From assembly GCA_029978905.1 (NCBI GenBank), contig JAPOIM010000015.1:1-60346 (forward strand): 60,346 nucleotides of DNA, given 5' to 3'. This stretch comes from Planctomycetota bacterium. GTDB lineage: Bacteria > Planctomycetota > Planctomycetia > Pirellulales > UBA1268. A program made the position numbers and the translations under genes. Below, piece after piece: positions 10,251 through 19,082 of the stretch. The number at the start of each line of letters is the position of its first letter. Position 1 is the first letter of the stretch. The notes under the pieces were generated by a model. That model ran no database searches. It saw nothing but the letters and a program-made list of their open reading frames with translations, and was not told where the DNA came from.

Positions 10251-11462
10251 TTACTCCAACTCGGCGAGGATGGCTTTGTAGAGCTCCTTGCGGGCATCGC
10301 CATCAACACCGCGCACTTCGAGCATCTTGGGCCGGAGGGCCACCGCGAAGTTGGCGTCTTTGGCGATCTTGGCGTCAGCCTTGGCGAGCAGGTCATCTGC
10401 GTTGCCACCGGTCGCCTCTGCCGCTGCCGCCACCACGCTCCGCAGATACTCTGCGGCCTGCACTTCAGGATTTGGCTCTGAGGGAGCCTCCGAGCGGCCA
10501 AGCGCCCAGCGGATGCCTTCGATCAGGTGCTGCTGATACGCCGACTCCTTCCACGTCGCTTCGTTGTGGCCGAAGTTGGTGTAGAAGACGCGACCGTCGC
10601 CGTAGTTTCGCACCCATGAGACGGGCACATGCCAGGGCTCCTTGGGCGTGCTCGCCGTCATGTCGAGGCTGACCAGCACACGGAGGTTGTCTGGGTTGTA
10701 GCGGAGGTCGTATTGATAGATCTCGTCTTTCCAACGGAACCGTTCTGGCACCATCGTGGTCAGGCGGTGGCCAGGTTCGTGGACCACGAAGGCATGTTCG
10801 CCACCCGCGTTCCACGGATGGCCGGCGAAGTGTCCGCCGATCATGTCGACGTAGGCATCAGAACTCTTCAGCGTGTCGCTGGCGGCGTGCATGCCGATAA
10901 AGGCCTTGCCGCTTTTTACCCAGGCGAGGAACCCATCGAGATCAGGAATCGGCAACTCGCCGGTGGTGCTCGCAAAGATCACGCCATCAAACTCGGCGAG
11001 CGCCTCGGGAGCGAACGCCTTGGCAAACACCTCTTCGCCCGCGGGCTGCCGGAGGTAGTCCACGTGAAACAGACCACTTTCGCGGCCGATCTGTTCGATG
11101 ATGGGCTCAGCGGTTTCGATGGAACTGTGGCGGAAGCCATTGGTGACCGTGACGACGAGCAGGCGGGCCGGGCCGTCGGCCGCCATCGCGGTGCCCGCGA
11201 GCGACAGCATCGCGGCGAGCAGCCAGGCCATCATGCCCCCCATGCCGCAGCCACCCATGCCACACTGCGGCATCCCGCAGCCTCCCTCGGGCATGTCGCC
11301 ACCGCCTGAAGAGGAGCCGTCGGCCACATGGCCCGCCACGACGCTCAGCAGCTTGGTGAGCTTCTTGCTTTTGCAGTGTGGGCAGACCGGCTTCTCCTGC
11401 CCGCGGATGAGCAGTTCACAGTCCTTGTGGCAGTCTTGGCAGGCGTACTCGTAGAGCGGCAT
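10251..11462 (-). CDS. FmdB-type zinc ribbon fused to ThuA-like domain
   Basis: A 403-residue reading frame joining two usually separate genes. Residues 1-42 are an FmdB/CxxC regulatory-type zinc ribbon (CQDC and CPHC), followed by a Gly/Cys/Met-rich tail (CGMPQCGMGGCGMGG) like the end of stand-alone planctomycete ribbons. Residues 77-94 (MMAWLLAAMLSLAGTAMA) look like an intact signal peptide, and from about 95 comes a ThuA/trehalose-utilisation domain (LLVVTVTNGFRHSS, FIGMHAASDTL, GHPWNAGGEHAFVV, YTNFGHNEATW). Residues after about 320 are a short helical tail. An internal start at Met77 (11234), preceded by a G-rich stretch, would give a normal exported ThuA protein. Fusion, read-through or lost stop codon all remain possible. 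Confidence 0.82.
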   Translation of the reverse strand: MPLYEYACQDCHKDCELLIRGQEKPVCPHCKSKKLTKLLSVVAGHVADGSSSGGGDMPEGGCGMPQCGMGGCGMGGMMAWLLAAMLSLAGTAMAADGPARLLVVTVTNGFRHSSIETAEPIIEQIGRESGLFHVDYLRQPAGEEVFAKAFAPEALAEFDGVIFASTTGELPIPDLDGFLAWVKSGKAFIGMHAASDTLKSSDAYVDMIGGHFAGHPWNAGGEHAFVVHEPGHRLTTMVPERFRWKDEIYQYDLRYNPDNLRVLVSLDMTASTPKEPWHVPVSWVRNYGDGRVFYTNFGHNEATWKESAYQQHLIEGIRWALGRSEAPSEPNPEVQAAEYLRSVVAAAAEATGGNADDLLAKADAKIAKDANFAVALRPKMLEVRGVDGDARKELYKAILAELE

Positions 11463-11514
11463 CGAACAATCTCCGGGATAGCAATCTGTTTTAGATGGTT
11501 GCGTTGGGAAGGGC

Positions 11515-12342
11515 TTAGGCCTTCATCGCGGCCTGAGCAACGGCCACACACTCACGGATGTCGGCAATCGGGTCGGAAGGGTTTTCTTCATACTCGAGCG
11601 ACAGCGCACCATCGGCGGGGAAGTCGGCCTTCACGAGCGCCTCAAACACCGCCCGCACGTCCATGTGACCCTTGCCGAGGATCACGCCCTCGGTCTTCTC
11701 CTTCATTTCGGCGAAGTCCTTGAGGTGGATGCCGTAGAGGCGGCCCGAGAGCAAACGGATCACCTCGGTGGGCCGCTCGCCCGAACGGATGAAGTGGCCG
11801 AGGTCGGCGCAGGCTCCGATCCGCTCGTCATGCCCTTCGATGGCATGGAGCACATCGATGACCTTGTTGTAGCGGTGGGCGGGGCCGTGGTTGTGAATCG
11901 CGATGCGGATGTCGAACTCTTTGACGAGTTCGTCGAGATTGGCGAACGAGTCTGGCGAGGGGTCGGCCGAGAGGGTGCGAATCCCTGCGGCCTTGGCAAA
12001 CTCAAACACTTTGCGGTTGGCCGCGGCATCTCCGCCAAAGCCATTCACCCCGTGAGCTGAAATCGTGAGCCCAAGATCTTTGACCTTCTTCACCGTGGCG
12101 TTGATCGCTGCGGTGTCGTCGGTGATCGGGAACATGCCGGAGTAAAACTCGACCGCTTCAAAGCCGAGGTCTTTCGCGTGCTTCAGCGCCGTGTCAACGT
12201 CGTAGCCACGCAGCGAGTAGAGCTGGATGCCGAGGGGGGCTGCCGGCTTGGCGGCGTGGGCAGCACGAGGGAGCAGGCCGGCCGCAACAGCAGCAGAACC
12301 AGCGGCAACGAACGAGCGGCGAGAGAGCGTGGAACGAACCAT
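11515..12342 (-). CDS. Tat-exported sugar phosphate isomerase/epimerase-like TIM barrel
   Basis: A 275-residue xylose-isomerase-like TIM-barrel protein (AP_endonuc_2 fold). The N-terminus (LSRRSFVAAGSAAVAAGLLP) is a Tat leader ending at AHA. The barrel begins at PLGIQLYSLRGYDVDTAL and includes the conserved GFEAVEFYSGMF, IAIHNHGPAHRYN, CADLGHFIRSG, YGIHLKDF and SLEYEENP stretches with the metal-binding Glu/Asp/His residues. The start at 12342 has AGGGGG about 10 nt upstream; longer in-frame starts lack one. Neighbours (Gfo/Idh oxidoreductase, ThuA, PhyH) suggest a carbohydrate catabolic unit. Confidence 0.9.
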   Translation of the reverse strand: MVRSTLSRRSFVAAGSAAVAAGLLPRAAHAAKPAAPLGIQLYSLRGYDVDTALKHAKDLGFEAVEFYSGMFPITDDTAAINATVKKVKDLGLTISAHGVNGFGGDAAANRKVFEFAKAAGIRTLSADPSPDSFANLDELVKEFDIRIAIHNHGPAHRYNKVIDVLHAIEGHDERIGACADLGHFIRSGERPTEVIRLLSGRLYGIHLKDFAEMKEKTEGVILGKGHMDVRAVFEALVKADFPADGALSLEYEENPSDPIADIRECVAVAQAAMKA

Positions 12343-12394
12343 GTACCGGTGACCCCCTAAAGAAAAAATGAAAACCTCGTAACGGCCAAGCCGA

Positions 12395-12450
12395 CCGGGC
12401 GTGGCTCTCCCACGCCCGGCCTCCATCATACCGCGGGGCAAGGCCCGCGG
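12395..12450. other. Two strong hairpins between isomerase and oxidoreductase genes
   Basis: A perfect 10-bp inverted repeat (arms CCGGGCGTGG and CCACGCCCGG, 5-nt loop, 12395-12419) is followed by a second perfect 7-bp one (CCGCGGG and CCCGCGG, 6-nt loop, 12431-12450). They lie just after the oxidoreductase stop on the minus strand. No U-tract follows directly, so they may be attenuators, mRNA 3'-end stabilisers or atypical terminators. Confidence 0.6.
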
Positions 12451-12476
12451 CATGGCCCACTCAGGCGGCCTGGCAC

Positions 12477-13844
12477 TCAGGCGCCTTCGACCTCAAATCC
12501 TTTCCGGCTTTCTCGGCCGAGGAAACTGTTGGCCTGGTCGTCGCCGACAATCTGGCGGGCCACCGGATCCCAGTCGAGTGGCCGGCCAAGCCGCATCGCG
12601 ATGTTGGAGAGATGGCAGATTTCCAGCATGCGGTTGTGCGTCCACACGTCGGAGATCGGCTGCTTCCGCGAACGCATGGCGTCGACGAAGTTGGCCGTGT
12701 GGTTGGCTGCCACAGGGCCGCCATACACCTTCTCGATCGCACCTTCGGGGAGCGGCGTGTCGGCCAAGGCCTCCACCGGAGCACCGGTGATCTTGCCACG
12801 GTTGACGAAGAACCGGCCTTCCGTGCCTTCGAAGAGGATGCCGTTGTCTCCTTCACTGGTGATGATCATCTCGACGTCGTTGGGCATGGCCGCGCGAATG
12901 CGGAAGTGCGTCGCCGCGTTGTACTGGTCATGAACCAGCGGATGGCCATCCTTGTAGGCCACCGGCAAGGTGTACTCCAGCGGCTCGATGCGGCTCGGGC
13001 CTGTCTCGCTGGCACCGAGAGCCCAGCAGGCGATGTCGACGTGGTGGGCTCCCCAGTCGGTGAGTTTGCCGCCGGAGTATTCATGCCAGTTGCGGAAGGA
13101 GTAGTGGCAGTTGCTAAAGAGCGGCACGCCGCCGCCGTAGCCTTCGCGGAGTTCCGGGAGCGCCCTGTAGGGCACTTCCGCCGCTGGTCCAAGCCACATG
13201 TTCCAGTCGAGGCCAGCAGGAACCGGTGCTTCTGGAATGACCGGGGAGGGTTCCATCCCATTGATGCCGCAGGTCACTCGCTTCACCGTGCCGATGCGGC
13301 CCGCGTGCACGAGGGCCACGGCTTGCAGGAATCGCTGCTCTGATTCCGTCCGCTGCATCGTGCCCACCTGGAACACGCGGCCGGTCTCCTTCACCACGCG
13401 CTCAATGAGCTTGCCTTCGTCGATCGTGAGTGTGAGCGGCTTCTCGCAGTACACGTCCTTGCCGGCACGCATCGCCTCGACCGCGATCTTGGTGTGCCAG
13501 TGGTCGGGCGTCGCGATCATCACGGCGTCGATGTCGTCGCGTTCGAGGACCTTGCGGTAGTCGTTGTAGCCATCGGGCTTGCGGCCCTGAGCCTTTTCCA
13601 CGCGGTTGCGGTTCTCCTCCAGCACGCCCGCATCCACGTCCGCGAGGGCCACGAAGTCGGCGTAGTTGAACGACTTGCTGGTGATCGTCCAGCCCTGATT
13701 GCGGAGGCCAATGGTGGCGAAGGTGGGGCGATCGTTTGCGGCGGCGAGTGCCATCAGCGGGCGGGAGGCGAGCAGCGGCCCGGTGGTGGCGGCGGCGGAG
13801 AGCTGCTGGAGAAACCGACGGCGGGATGGGTTGGCGTGCGACAT
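12477..13844 (-). CDS. Tat-exported Gfo/Idh/MocA family oxidoreductase
   Basis: A 455-residue NAD(P)-dependent dehydrogenase of the Gfo/Idh/MocA family. The leader has a Tat motif (SRRRFLQQLS). A Rossmann-like domain follows (ATIGLRNQGW, ALADVDAGVLEENR), then the family signatures VMIATPDHWHTKIAVEAMRAGKDVYCEKPLTLT with the EKP catalytic lysine, FQVGTMQRTE, and the C-terminal beta-sheet domain with LTDWGAHHVDIACWALG. Planctomycetes carry many such exported enzymes next to sugar isomerases; the sugar substrate is unknown. It is upstream of the isomerase gene across 134 nt containing two hairpins. Confidence 0.92.
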   Translation of the reverse strand: MSHANPSRRRFLQQLSAAATTGPLLASRPLMALAAANDRPTFATIGLRNQGWTITSKSFNYADFVALADVDAGVLEENRNRVEKAQGRKPDGYNDYRKVLERDDIDAVMIATPDHWHTKIAVEAMRAGKDVYCEKPLTLTIDEGKLIERVVKETGRVFQVGTMQRTESEQRFLQAVALVHAGRIGTVKRVTCGINGMEPSPVIPEAPVPAGLDWNMWLGPAAEVPYRALPELREGYGGGVPLFSNCHYSFRNWHEYSGGKLTDWGAHHVDIACWALGASETGPSRIEPLEYTLPVAYKDGHPLVHDQYNAATHFRIRAAMPNDVEMIITSEGDNGILFEGTEGRFFVNRGKITGAPVEALADTPLPEGAIEKVYGGPVAANHTANFVDAMRSRKQPISDVWTHNRMLEICHLSNIAMRLGRPLDWDPVARQIVGDDQANSFLGRESRKGFEVEGA

Positions 13845-14060
13845 CTCAACAATTCCTCAGGGGACAGTGTGTGCGACAAGGGGCGGCGTAGGCGACAAGA
13901 AGCGTGCGGAAAGCCGGCAAAACCGCCAGGCGTCCGTGCCGTTCCTCGCCCAAGTCGGTCACGAGGGTATCCTGATTGGAGACGGGCCGCCACTGAAACT
14001 GGGGCGGCACCCTTTCGACAGGACCTGCCTGAGTCGTTCTTTCTCCCTTTGAGGTGACGG

Positions 14061-15908
14061 ATGGATGCCCGGTCTGAGATGCGTGTGTGGGGTCGTGTGT
14101 GGACGATCGCGTTGCTTCTGAGCGGTTTCTGCTGGGACTTGCCAACGTCTCGCGGCGACGAGGCAGAGGCTCAGGAGAAGCCGGAGGCCAAGGCCACGGT
14201 TGAGCGGATCGTGCTCTCGGGAACCTACGTCGATCTCGTAGGGCCCGCTGAAATCGACGCCCTCAGCCTGGTGATGGGGGACGGCCCATCGCGAGGCAAG
14301 AGTTTCTACAAACTCTGCGACCTGCTCGAACAAACCTCAAAGAACGAGAAGGTCAGCCATGTGGTCTTCGACCTCTCGGCCAACACGCTCGACATCAACC
14401 TCGCGCAGCTCGACGAACTCTTGCGGCGGATCGCGTTGGTCAAGCAGGCGGGCAAGCCGTTGGCCGCATGGCTTGAGAACCCCTCCCCCACGCATCTGGC
14501 GATCGCCGCCGCCTGCGACCATGTGGCGATGTCAGATTTTGGCGGCGTCGACATGCCCTCCAAGTCGCTGCAGTCGTTGTTCTATCGCGATGCGATGGAT
14601 CTGCTCGGCGTGAAGGCGTCGGTGGTGCGGGCAGGCAACTTTAAAGGCGCGGTGGAGCCGTATCTCAACTCCACGATGAGCGACCACCTCCGCGGGCACT
14701 ATCTGGAAATGCTGGCCACGATGAACGACGCCGAGGTGTCGATGATCGCCAAGGGGCGAGGCCTGCAGACAGAGCAGGTGCGCGAGCTGCAGAAGCAGCG
14801 GGTGCTCCTCCCCAAGGAAGCCCTCGCGGCCGGGCTTGTTGACGAACTCGCGCCCACCGGCACGCTCAAGCCCACGATGGCGCGATGGGCCGCGGGCGAG
14901 GGAGAGGTGGACTGGATTGAGAAAGGCCGCAGTGTCCGGAAGGAGATCTCCGTCTTTGAGTTGATGAGCAAGATGATGTCGGGCGGGTCGGATGGCTCAT
15001 CGCGGATCCGCAAGCCCTCGATCGCAGTGATGCACCTCTCGGGCACGATTGTCGATGGCACGTCGACCTCGGCCGGTTCGATCGTCTCTGGGCCCACCGT
15101 GAAGGCGATTCGGGAACTGACCGAGGATGAGAAGGTGGGGGGCGTGGTGGTGCGGATCAACTCTCCCGGCGGATCGGCCACCGCCAGCGAAGCGATCCGG
15201 CAGGCGTTGCTGGAGCTCAAGGAAAAGAAGCCCGTGGTGGTCTCGATGGGGGAGATGGCTGCGTCGGGCGGCTACTGGGTGAGCTGCCTTGGGGTGCCGG
15301 TGTATGCGGAACGGGGCACGATCACGGGATCCATCGGCGTGTTCTCCATGAAGCTGAGTTTTGGGTCGTTGATGAAGCGGGTTGGCGTGCACGTGGAGAA
15401 CATTGCCCTCGATGACGCGGCGGTGGCCTTCGCCCCGGACCGTGCATGGAACGATGCCGATGAGGCCACGCTGCAAAAGACGATCGACGATGTCTACACG
15501 CGGTTTCTCAGTATCGTGGGCGAATCGCGAGGCATTGAGGTGGAGCAGTTGCACGACCTCGCCGGCGGACGCGTGTGGTCGGGCACGCAGGCCAAGCAGC
15601 ACCATCTGGTCGATGAGATCGGTGGGCTCGACGACTGCCTCGCCGTGGTGGCGAAGAAAGCGGGCCTCGACACCTTTGAAGTGGTGCATCGCCCCGAGCT
15701 CTCGACGGGCCTCGACCTCTCCACGCTGCTGGGAGATTCCGACGAGGATCTGCGGGCGATCGGTGTGTCTGCAGATGCCGTCGACCTGCTGCGCAAGCGT
15801 GGGCTTGCCACAACCGTGCTCGACCTCCTGATCGGAGACGCCCTCCACGACGGTCAGCAGCGGCCGAGCGTGTGGGCGCTGGGGCCCGCAGAACTCTCGA
15901 TTCGCTAA
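14061..15908 (+). CDS. sppA: Signal peptide peptidase SppA, 67K type
   Basis: A 615-residue S49 protease with the tandem-domain (long SppA) layout, degrading cleaved signal peptides at the cytoplasmic membrane. The N-terminal half supplies the general-base lysine in RAGNFKGAVEPYLNS, and the C-terminal half the nucleophile in VVVSMGEMAASGGYWVSC (MxxMAASGGY). A hydrophobic leader is at residues about 9-28. GSATASEAIRQAL and GSIGVFSMKLSF are further family segments. GAGGTGAC lies just before the ATG. It is convergent with the 1050-residue membrane protein gene, sharing a CTAA that carries both stops. Confidence 0.93.
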   Translation: MDARSEMRVWGRVWTIALLLSGFCWDLPTSRGDEAEAQEKPEAKATVERIVLSGTYVDLVGPAEIDALSLVMGDGPSRGKSFYKLCDLLEQTSKNEKVSHVVFDLSANTLDINLAQLDELLRRIALVKQAGKPLAAWLENPSPTHLAIAAACDHVAMSDFGGVDMPSKSLQSLFYRDAMDLLGVKASVVRAGNFKGAVEPYLNSTMSDHLRGHYLEMLATMNDAEVSMIAKGRGLQTEQVRELQKQRVLLPKEALAAGLVDELAPTGTLKPTMARWAAGEGEVDWIEKGRSVRKEISVFELMSKMMSGGSDGSSRIRKPSIAVMHLSGTIVDGTSTSAGSIVSGPTVKAIRELTEDEKVGGVVVRINSPGGSATASEAIRQALLELKEKKPVVVSMGEMAASGGYWVSCLGVPVYAERGTITGSIGVFSMKLSFGSLMKRVGVHVENIALDDAAVAFAPDRAWNDADEATLQKTIDDVYTRFLSIVGESRGIEVEQLHDLAGGRVWSGTQAKQHHLVDEIGGLDDCLAVVAKKAGLDTFEVVHRPELSTGLDLSTLLGDSDEDLRAIGVSADAVDLLRKRGLATTVLDLLIGDALHDGQQRPSVWALGPAELSIR

Positions 15909-18900
15909 GTGGCTGGGAGCCGGTGCTGTTCCCAGTGCTCTTGCCATTCACGCCAGTCGAGGGTGGGGGCTGGCTCAGCGGTCTTCGTGCCGCGGTGGGA
16001 TTCCGTCATTTCGTCTGCGTCACACAGTGCTGCGATGCCTTGCAGCATCCTCTGCATGAGGCTCAGCTGCTCGGCATTCAACGCGTCCATCCAGCCTGGA
16101 TCGGTGAGGTCGCTGGTGATCCGGCCGTGTTGCTGAGAGATCGTCATCTTCAGCGGCGACGTGCTCCAGGCCGCTGCCTGCAGGGAAAACACCACGCGGT
16201 TGGTGGCAAGGCGAACTTCGGCCACGTCAAACGCGACTCCCTCGAAGGGGCGTGTGCGACGCAAGATGCCCAAGCACTCTGCGTTGACGAATGTGGCGAT
16301 GTCGCTGGCGAGTTCGGCGAGCGCCTCGTCGGCCGGAACCATTCCCATGCCGGTGAGGTCCGCGTGAAGTTGGCGGCGGAGTTTTGCAAAGAGTTTGGGC
16401 AGCGTGCCCGAGTGCAAGCCAGGCACCAGCAGCCTCCGCATCGTTTCACCATGGCTCCCAACCTGCACGGGGCGGAGGGTGGTGGCACGATTGGCGGCGT
16501 AGAGCCGCCAGTTTTCTTTGAGTTCCCAGGCGAGAAAGCCAAACACCCCGGGGGTGGCGGTGGCCACGGCCGTGAGGACGGTCAGCGCGAGGCGGCGTTC
16601 CATGCCGGTGGCGGCCACGAGTTGCGTGGCGGCCATCGGGATCATGGGGAACAGCAGCTTGTGCGACACCGTGACCACCGGGAAGTGCTTGATCGGATTG
16701 AGCTGAGGCTCGATCAGCAAGGTGACGCAGAAGCGGATCACCCAGTCCACTGAGGACCAGAGCGTGGTGAGCACCGCCTTCACGGCGAGCGACCAGCGGG
16801 ATTCGTCGGAGCGAAACCGGAGTTGCTCGTCGACGGCATAGAGCATGCCTTCCACGAAGTTCATCGCCTGTCGGAAGAGGTCGACGATCCAGGTGAGCAG
16901 GCCCACGATCAGTGTGGCGTGGAGGTGGCGGAGGGCCCGACCGATGTTGTCGAGCACGTGCTCCTCAATCACACGGCCAAGCGGAGAGTTGAGGATCCCA
17001 AGGCTGAAGCAAAACACCACTTCCGACAGCCACGGATTCGATCGCGACAGCCAGCCACCCTCGTGAGGCACCATCAGCCAGACGACAAAGGTGAAGACGA
17101 GTGGGCTCGAGAGGTAGCGGCGAAACACCCGCACCAAGCGGCTTCGCAAGAACTGTTCCACGCGGGGATTCTTGAGCAGCTGCTGAGGAAGGTCGAAGAG
17201 AAGGAACGAAAAGCCGTGGCCGATCGCGTGCGCGCCGGCGAGGAGCAAGCCACGAAACGTCTCGAGGTGCATCACCAGCCAGAAGAACACGCCGGTGATC
17301 AACACGCCTGTTTGGCTGTAGATGCGAACGGGCTCTCCCAAGACGTAGTCAGTGACGGGCTCGACGACATGCTCCAAGGCCACCCAGGCCACGAAGGCTC
17401 CACCAAATGGCAGCAGCAGGTGCACCGTCAGCCAACGCCCAAGCGGCAGCCCAAAGGCCACCGCGCTGATCCGTTGCATAAAGGAGAGGTAGGCCGGAGC
17501 GCGGGTGTAGGCGCCGTCGAGGTGGCGGGAGAGTTTGCGGTTGGCTCGCAGCAGTGGGTCGCCTAAGACAAGCTCGCGCACCCCTTGGAGGTCATGCAGT
17601 TTGACTTGGCTTCGCGAGACGGCATCACGCACGTTGCCAAAAGATTCGAAGCCTCGGTTGGCGATGTCGTGCACCAGTTCGTCGACGAGGGTGTCGAAAG
17701 CCGCTTCCTCAACGACTGTTCGCGGTACGAGGCCGGAGGAGGTGAGGCTGTGACGAATCGCGGGAGAGAGCCGGATGCGGAGGTTTGCGGCGGTGGTTTC
17801 GATGGCCGGCAGCAGCAGCGCGTTGCCAATCTCCATCATGTCGGCGGAGAGGTTGAGGGCTGAAAGGCGGCGGAGGGCAGCGGCCACATGCCTGTGGACA
17901 AGGGCGGTGCGCTGCCGTGGCAGGGGGCGGATCAGCCGCGTCCGCCCGAGGGTGAACGCCCAGGAGAGGAGCTGCGTGCGGTAACCTTCCCGTTCGCTGT
18001 CGACACAGATCTTTTGCAGGTCGTAGAGCAGCCGCGCGGCTGGCGACCAGGCCGATCCGCGCGCCGTTTCCACGAGGGTCATCAGCAGGCTGTTGACGTC
18101 GCCCGGTGTGGCCTCGCCGAGCGTGACAGCCCGGTCGAGCCGTCGCACGAGACCAGCGGTGCGACGGGCGAGCCCACGACGCGACCGCTCTGCGGCGATC
18201 GGGTTGCCGTCGGCAAGCGCCCCGAGCTTCCAGTGCAGCAGAGCCGCCCGCACATCGTTGCCCCGACGTGCGGCAAGCCCCGTCCACTGCCGCAGCACCG
18301 CCCGCCGTCGCCGCGAGAGCCGGCTGGGGGCAGGTGTCGTGCTCACAGGCCGCACGGCCACGCGGTCGCTGACTTCGGTCGTGATCGGATTGGCGGTGGA
18401 CAGAAGGCTCGGGCGGGTGCGATCGATCAGTGCTTCGAGCCCCACGAGCGGCTCAAGGTGCCGCACGAGTCCCTCCGGATCATCCACCGAGGGAAACCAG
18501 GCATGAAACTCGCGTGGGGCGAAGGTGGCGAGTTCGAGGGCTAAGGCGATGAACTCGGCGGCCACCTCGCGCTCGTTGCTGGGGTCGCGAATGCGGGCTT
18601 CTTTGGCGAGTACCGACCGCGCTTCGGCAACCTGCAGCGGGCCGAACTGAGGCAGTGTGCGCACCAGCTCAGCAACGGAGGCGCGGGTGAGCAGGTCGCG
18701 GGCCTTGATGTCGAGGCACCCATGGGCGAGGAGCCGCCAGTAGGCCCGCAGGAGGGCGTCGACATTCCCTGCGAAGGCCTCGGCGTCGGGGCGAGCGATC
18801 AGGAGCAGCTGCTCCGGCGCATCGGTCGGCAAGGCCCACACGTCGTCGGCAAGTTCCAGCAGCCTCGTGGGCGAAAGGAGGATGCTCTCCGCATGCGGCA

Positions 18901-19057
18901 CACGCGCGCGTGGAATGGGGAGGTCAAGGTCGGCGAGGATGATCCGCCGCACCACGCGAGGCGACGCAAAGATCGCTTCCGGAACGGCGGTTCGCAGCGA
19001 CTGCTCGATCGACAGGACGCTTTGCTGGGTGCTCGGCCTCTGGGGGGATGCGTTCAT
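15905..19057 (-). CDS. Large polytopic membrane protein of unknown function
   Basis: A 1050-residue protein I do not recognise. Residues 1 to about 500 appear soluble and mostly helical with many Arg and Leu residues; about 515-840 hold several hydrophobic segments (for example FGLPLGRWLTVHLLLPFGG, GVLITGVFFWLVMHLETF, LVFTFVVWLMVPHEGG, LIVGLLTWIVDLF, VLTAVATATPGVFGFLAWEL); the C-terminal ~200 residues are again soluble. A motif NPIKHFPVVTVSHKLLFP sits between predicted membrane segments. No catalytic motif is evident. It lies upstream of, and in the same direction as, nothing obvious; sppA is convergent. Likely an inner-membrane scaffold or transporter-like protein peculiar to Planctomycetes (inference). 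Confidence 0.85.
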   Translation of the reverse strand: MNASPQRPSTQQSVLSIEQSLRTAVPEAIFASPRVVRRIILADLDLPIPRARVPHAESILLSPTRLLELADDVWALPTDAPEQLLLIARPDAEAFAGNVDALLRAYWRLLAHGCLDIKARDLLTRASVAELVRTLPQFGPLQVAEARSVLAKEARIRDPSNEREVAAEFIALALELATFAPREFHAWFPSVDDPEGLVRHLEPLVGLEALIDRTRPSLLSTANPITTEVSDRVAVRPVSTTPAPSRLSRRRRAVLRQWTGLAARRGNDVRAALLHWKLGALADGNPIAAERSRRGLARRTAGLVRRLDRAVTLGEATPGDVNSLLMTLVETARGSAWSPAARLLYDLQKICVDSEREGYRTQLLSWAFTLGRTRLIRPLPRQRTALVHRHVAAALRRLSALNLSADMMEIGNALLLPAIETTAANLRIRLSPAIRHSLTSSGLVPRTVVEEAAFDTLVDELVHDIANRGFESFGNVRDAVSRSQVKLHDLQGVRELVLGDPLLRANRKLSRHLDGAYTRAPAYLSFMQRISAVAFGLPLGRWLTVHLLLPFGGAFVAWVALEHVVEPVTDYVLGEPVRIYSQTGVLITGVFFWLVMHLETFRGLLLAGAHAIGHGFSFLLFDLPQQLLKNPRVEQFLRSRLVRVFRRYLSSPLVFTFVVWLMVPHEGGWLSRSNPWLSEVVFCFSLGILNSPLGRVIEEHVLDNIGRALRHLHATLIVGLLTWIVDLFRQAMNFVEGMLYAVDEQLRFRSDESRWSLAVKAVLTTLWSSVDWVIRFCVTLLIEPQLNPIKHFPVVTVSHKLLFPMIPMAATQLVAATGMERRLALTVLTAVATATPGVFGFLAWELKENWRLYAANRATTLRPVQVGSHGETMRRLLVPGLHSGTLPKLFAKLRRQLHADLTGMGMVPADEALAELASDIATFVNAECLGILRRTRPFEGVAFDVAEVRLATNRVVFSLQAAAWSTSPLKMTISQQHGRITSDLTDPGWMDALNAEQLSLMQRMLQGIAALCDADEMTESHRGTKTAEPAPTLDWREWQEHWEQHRLPAT

Positions 19058-19082
19058 GGTGAGAGATGCCTGCGGCGCAGCA

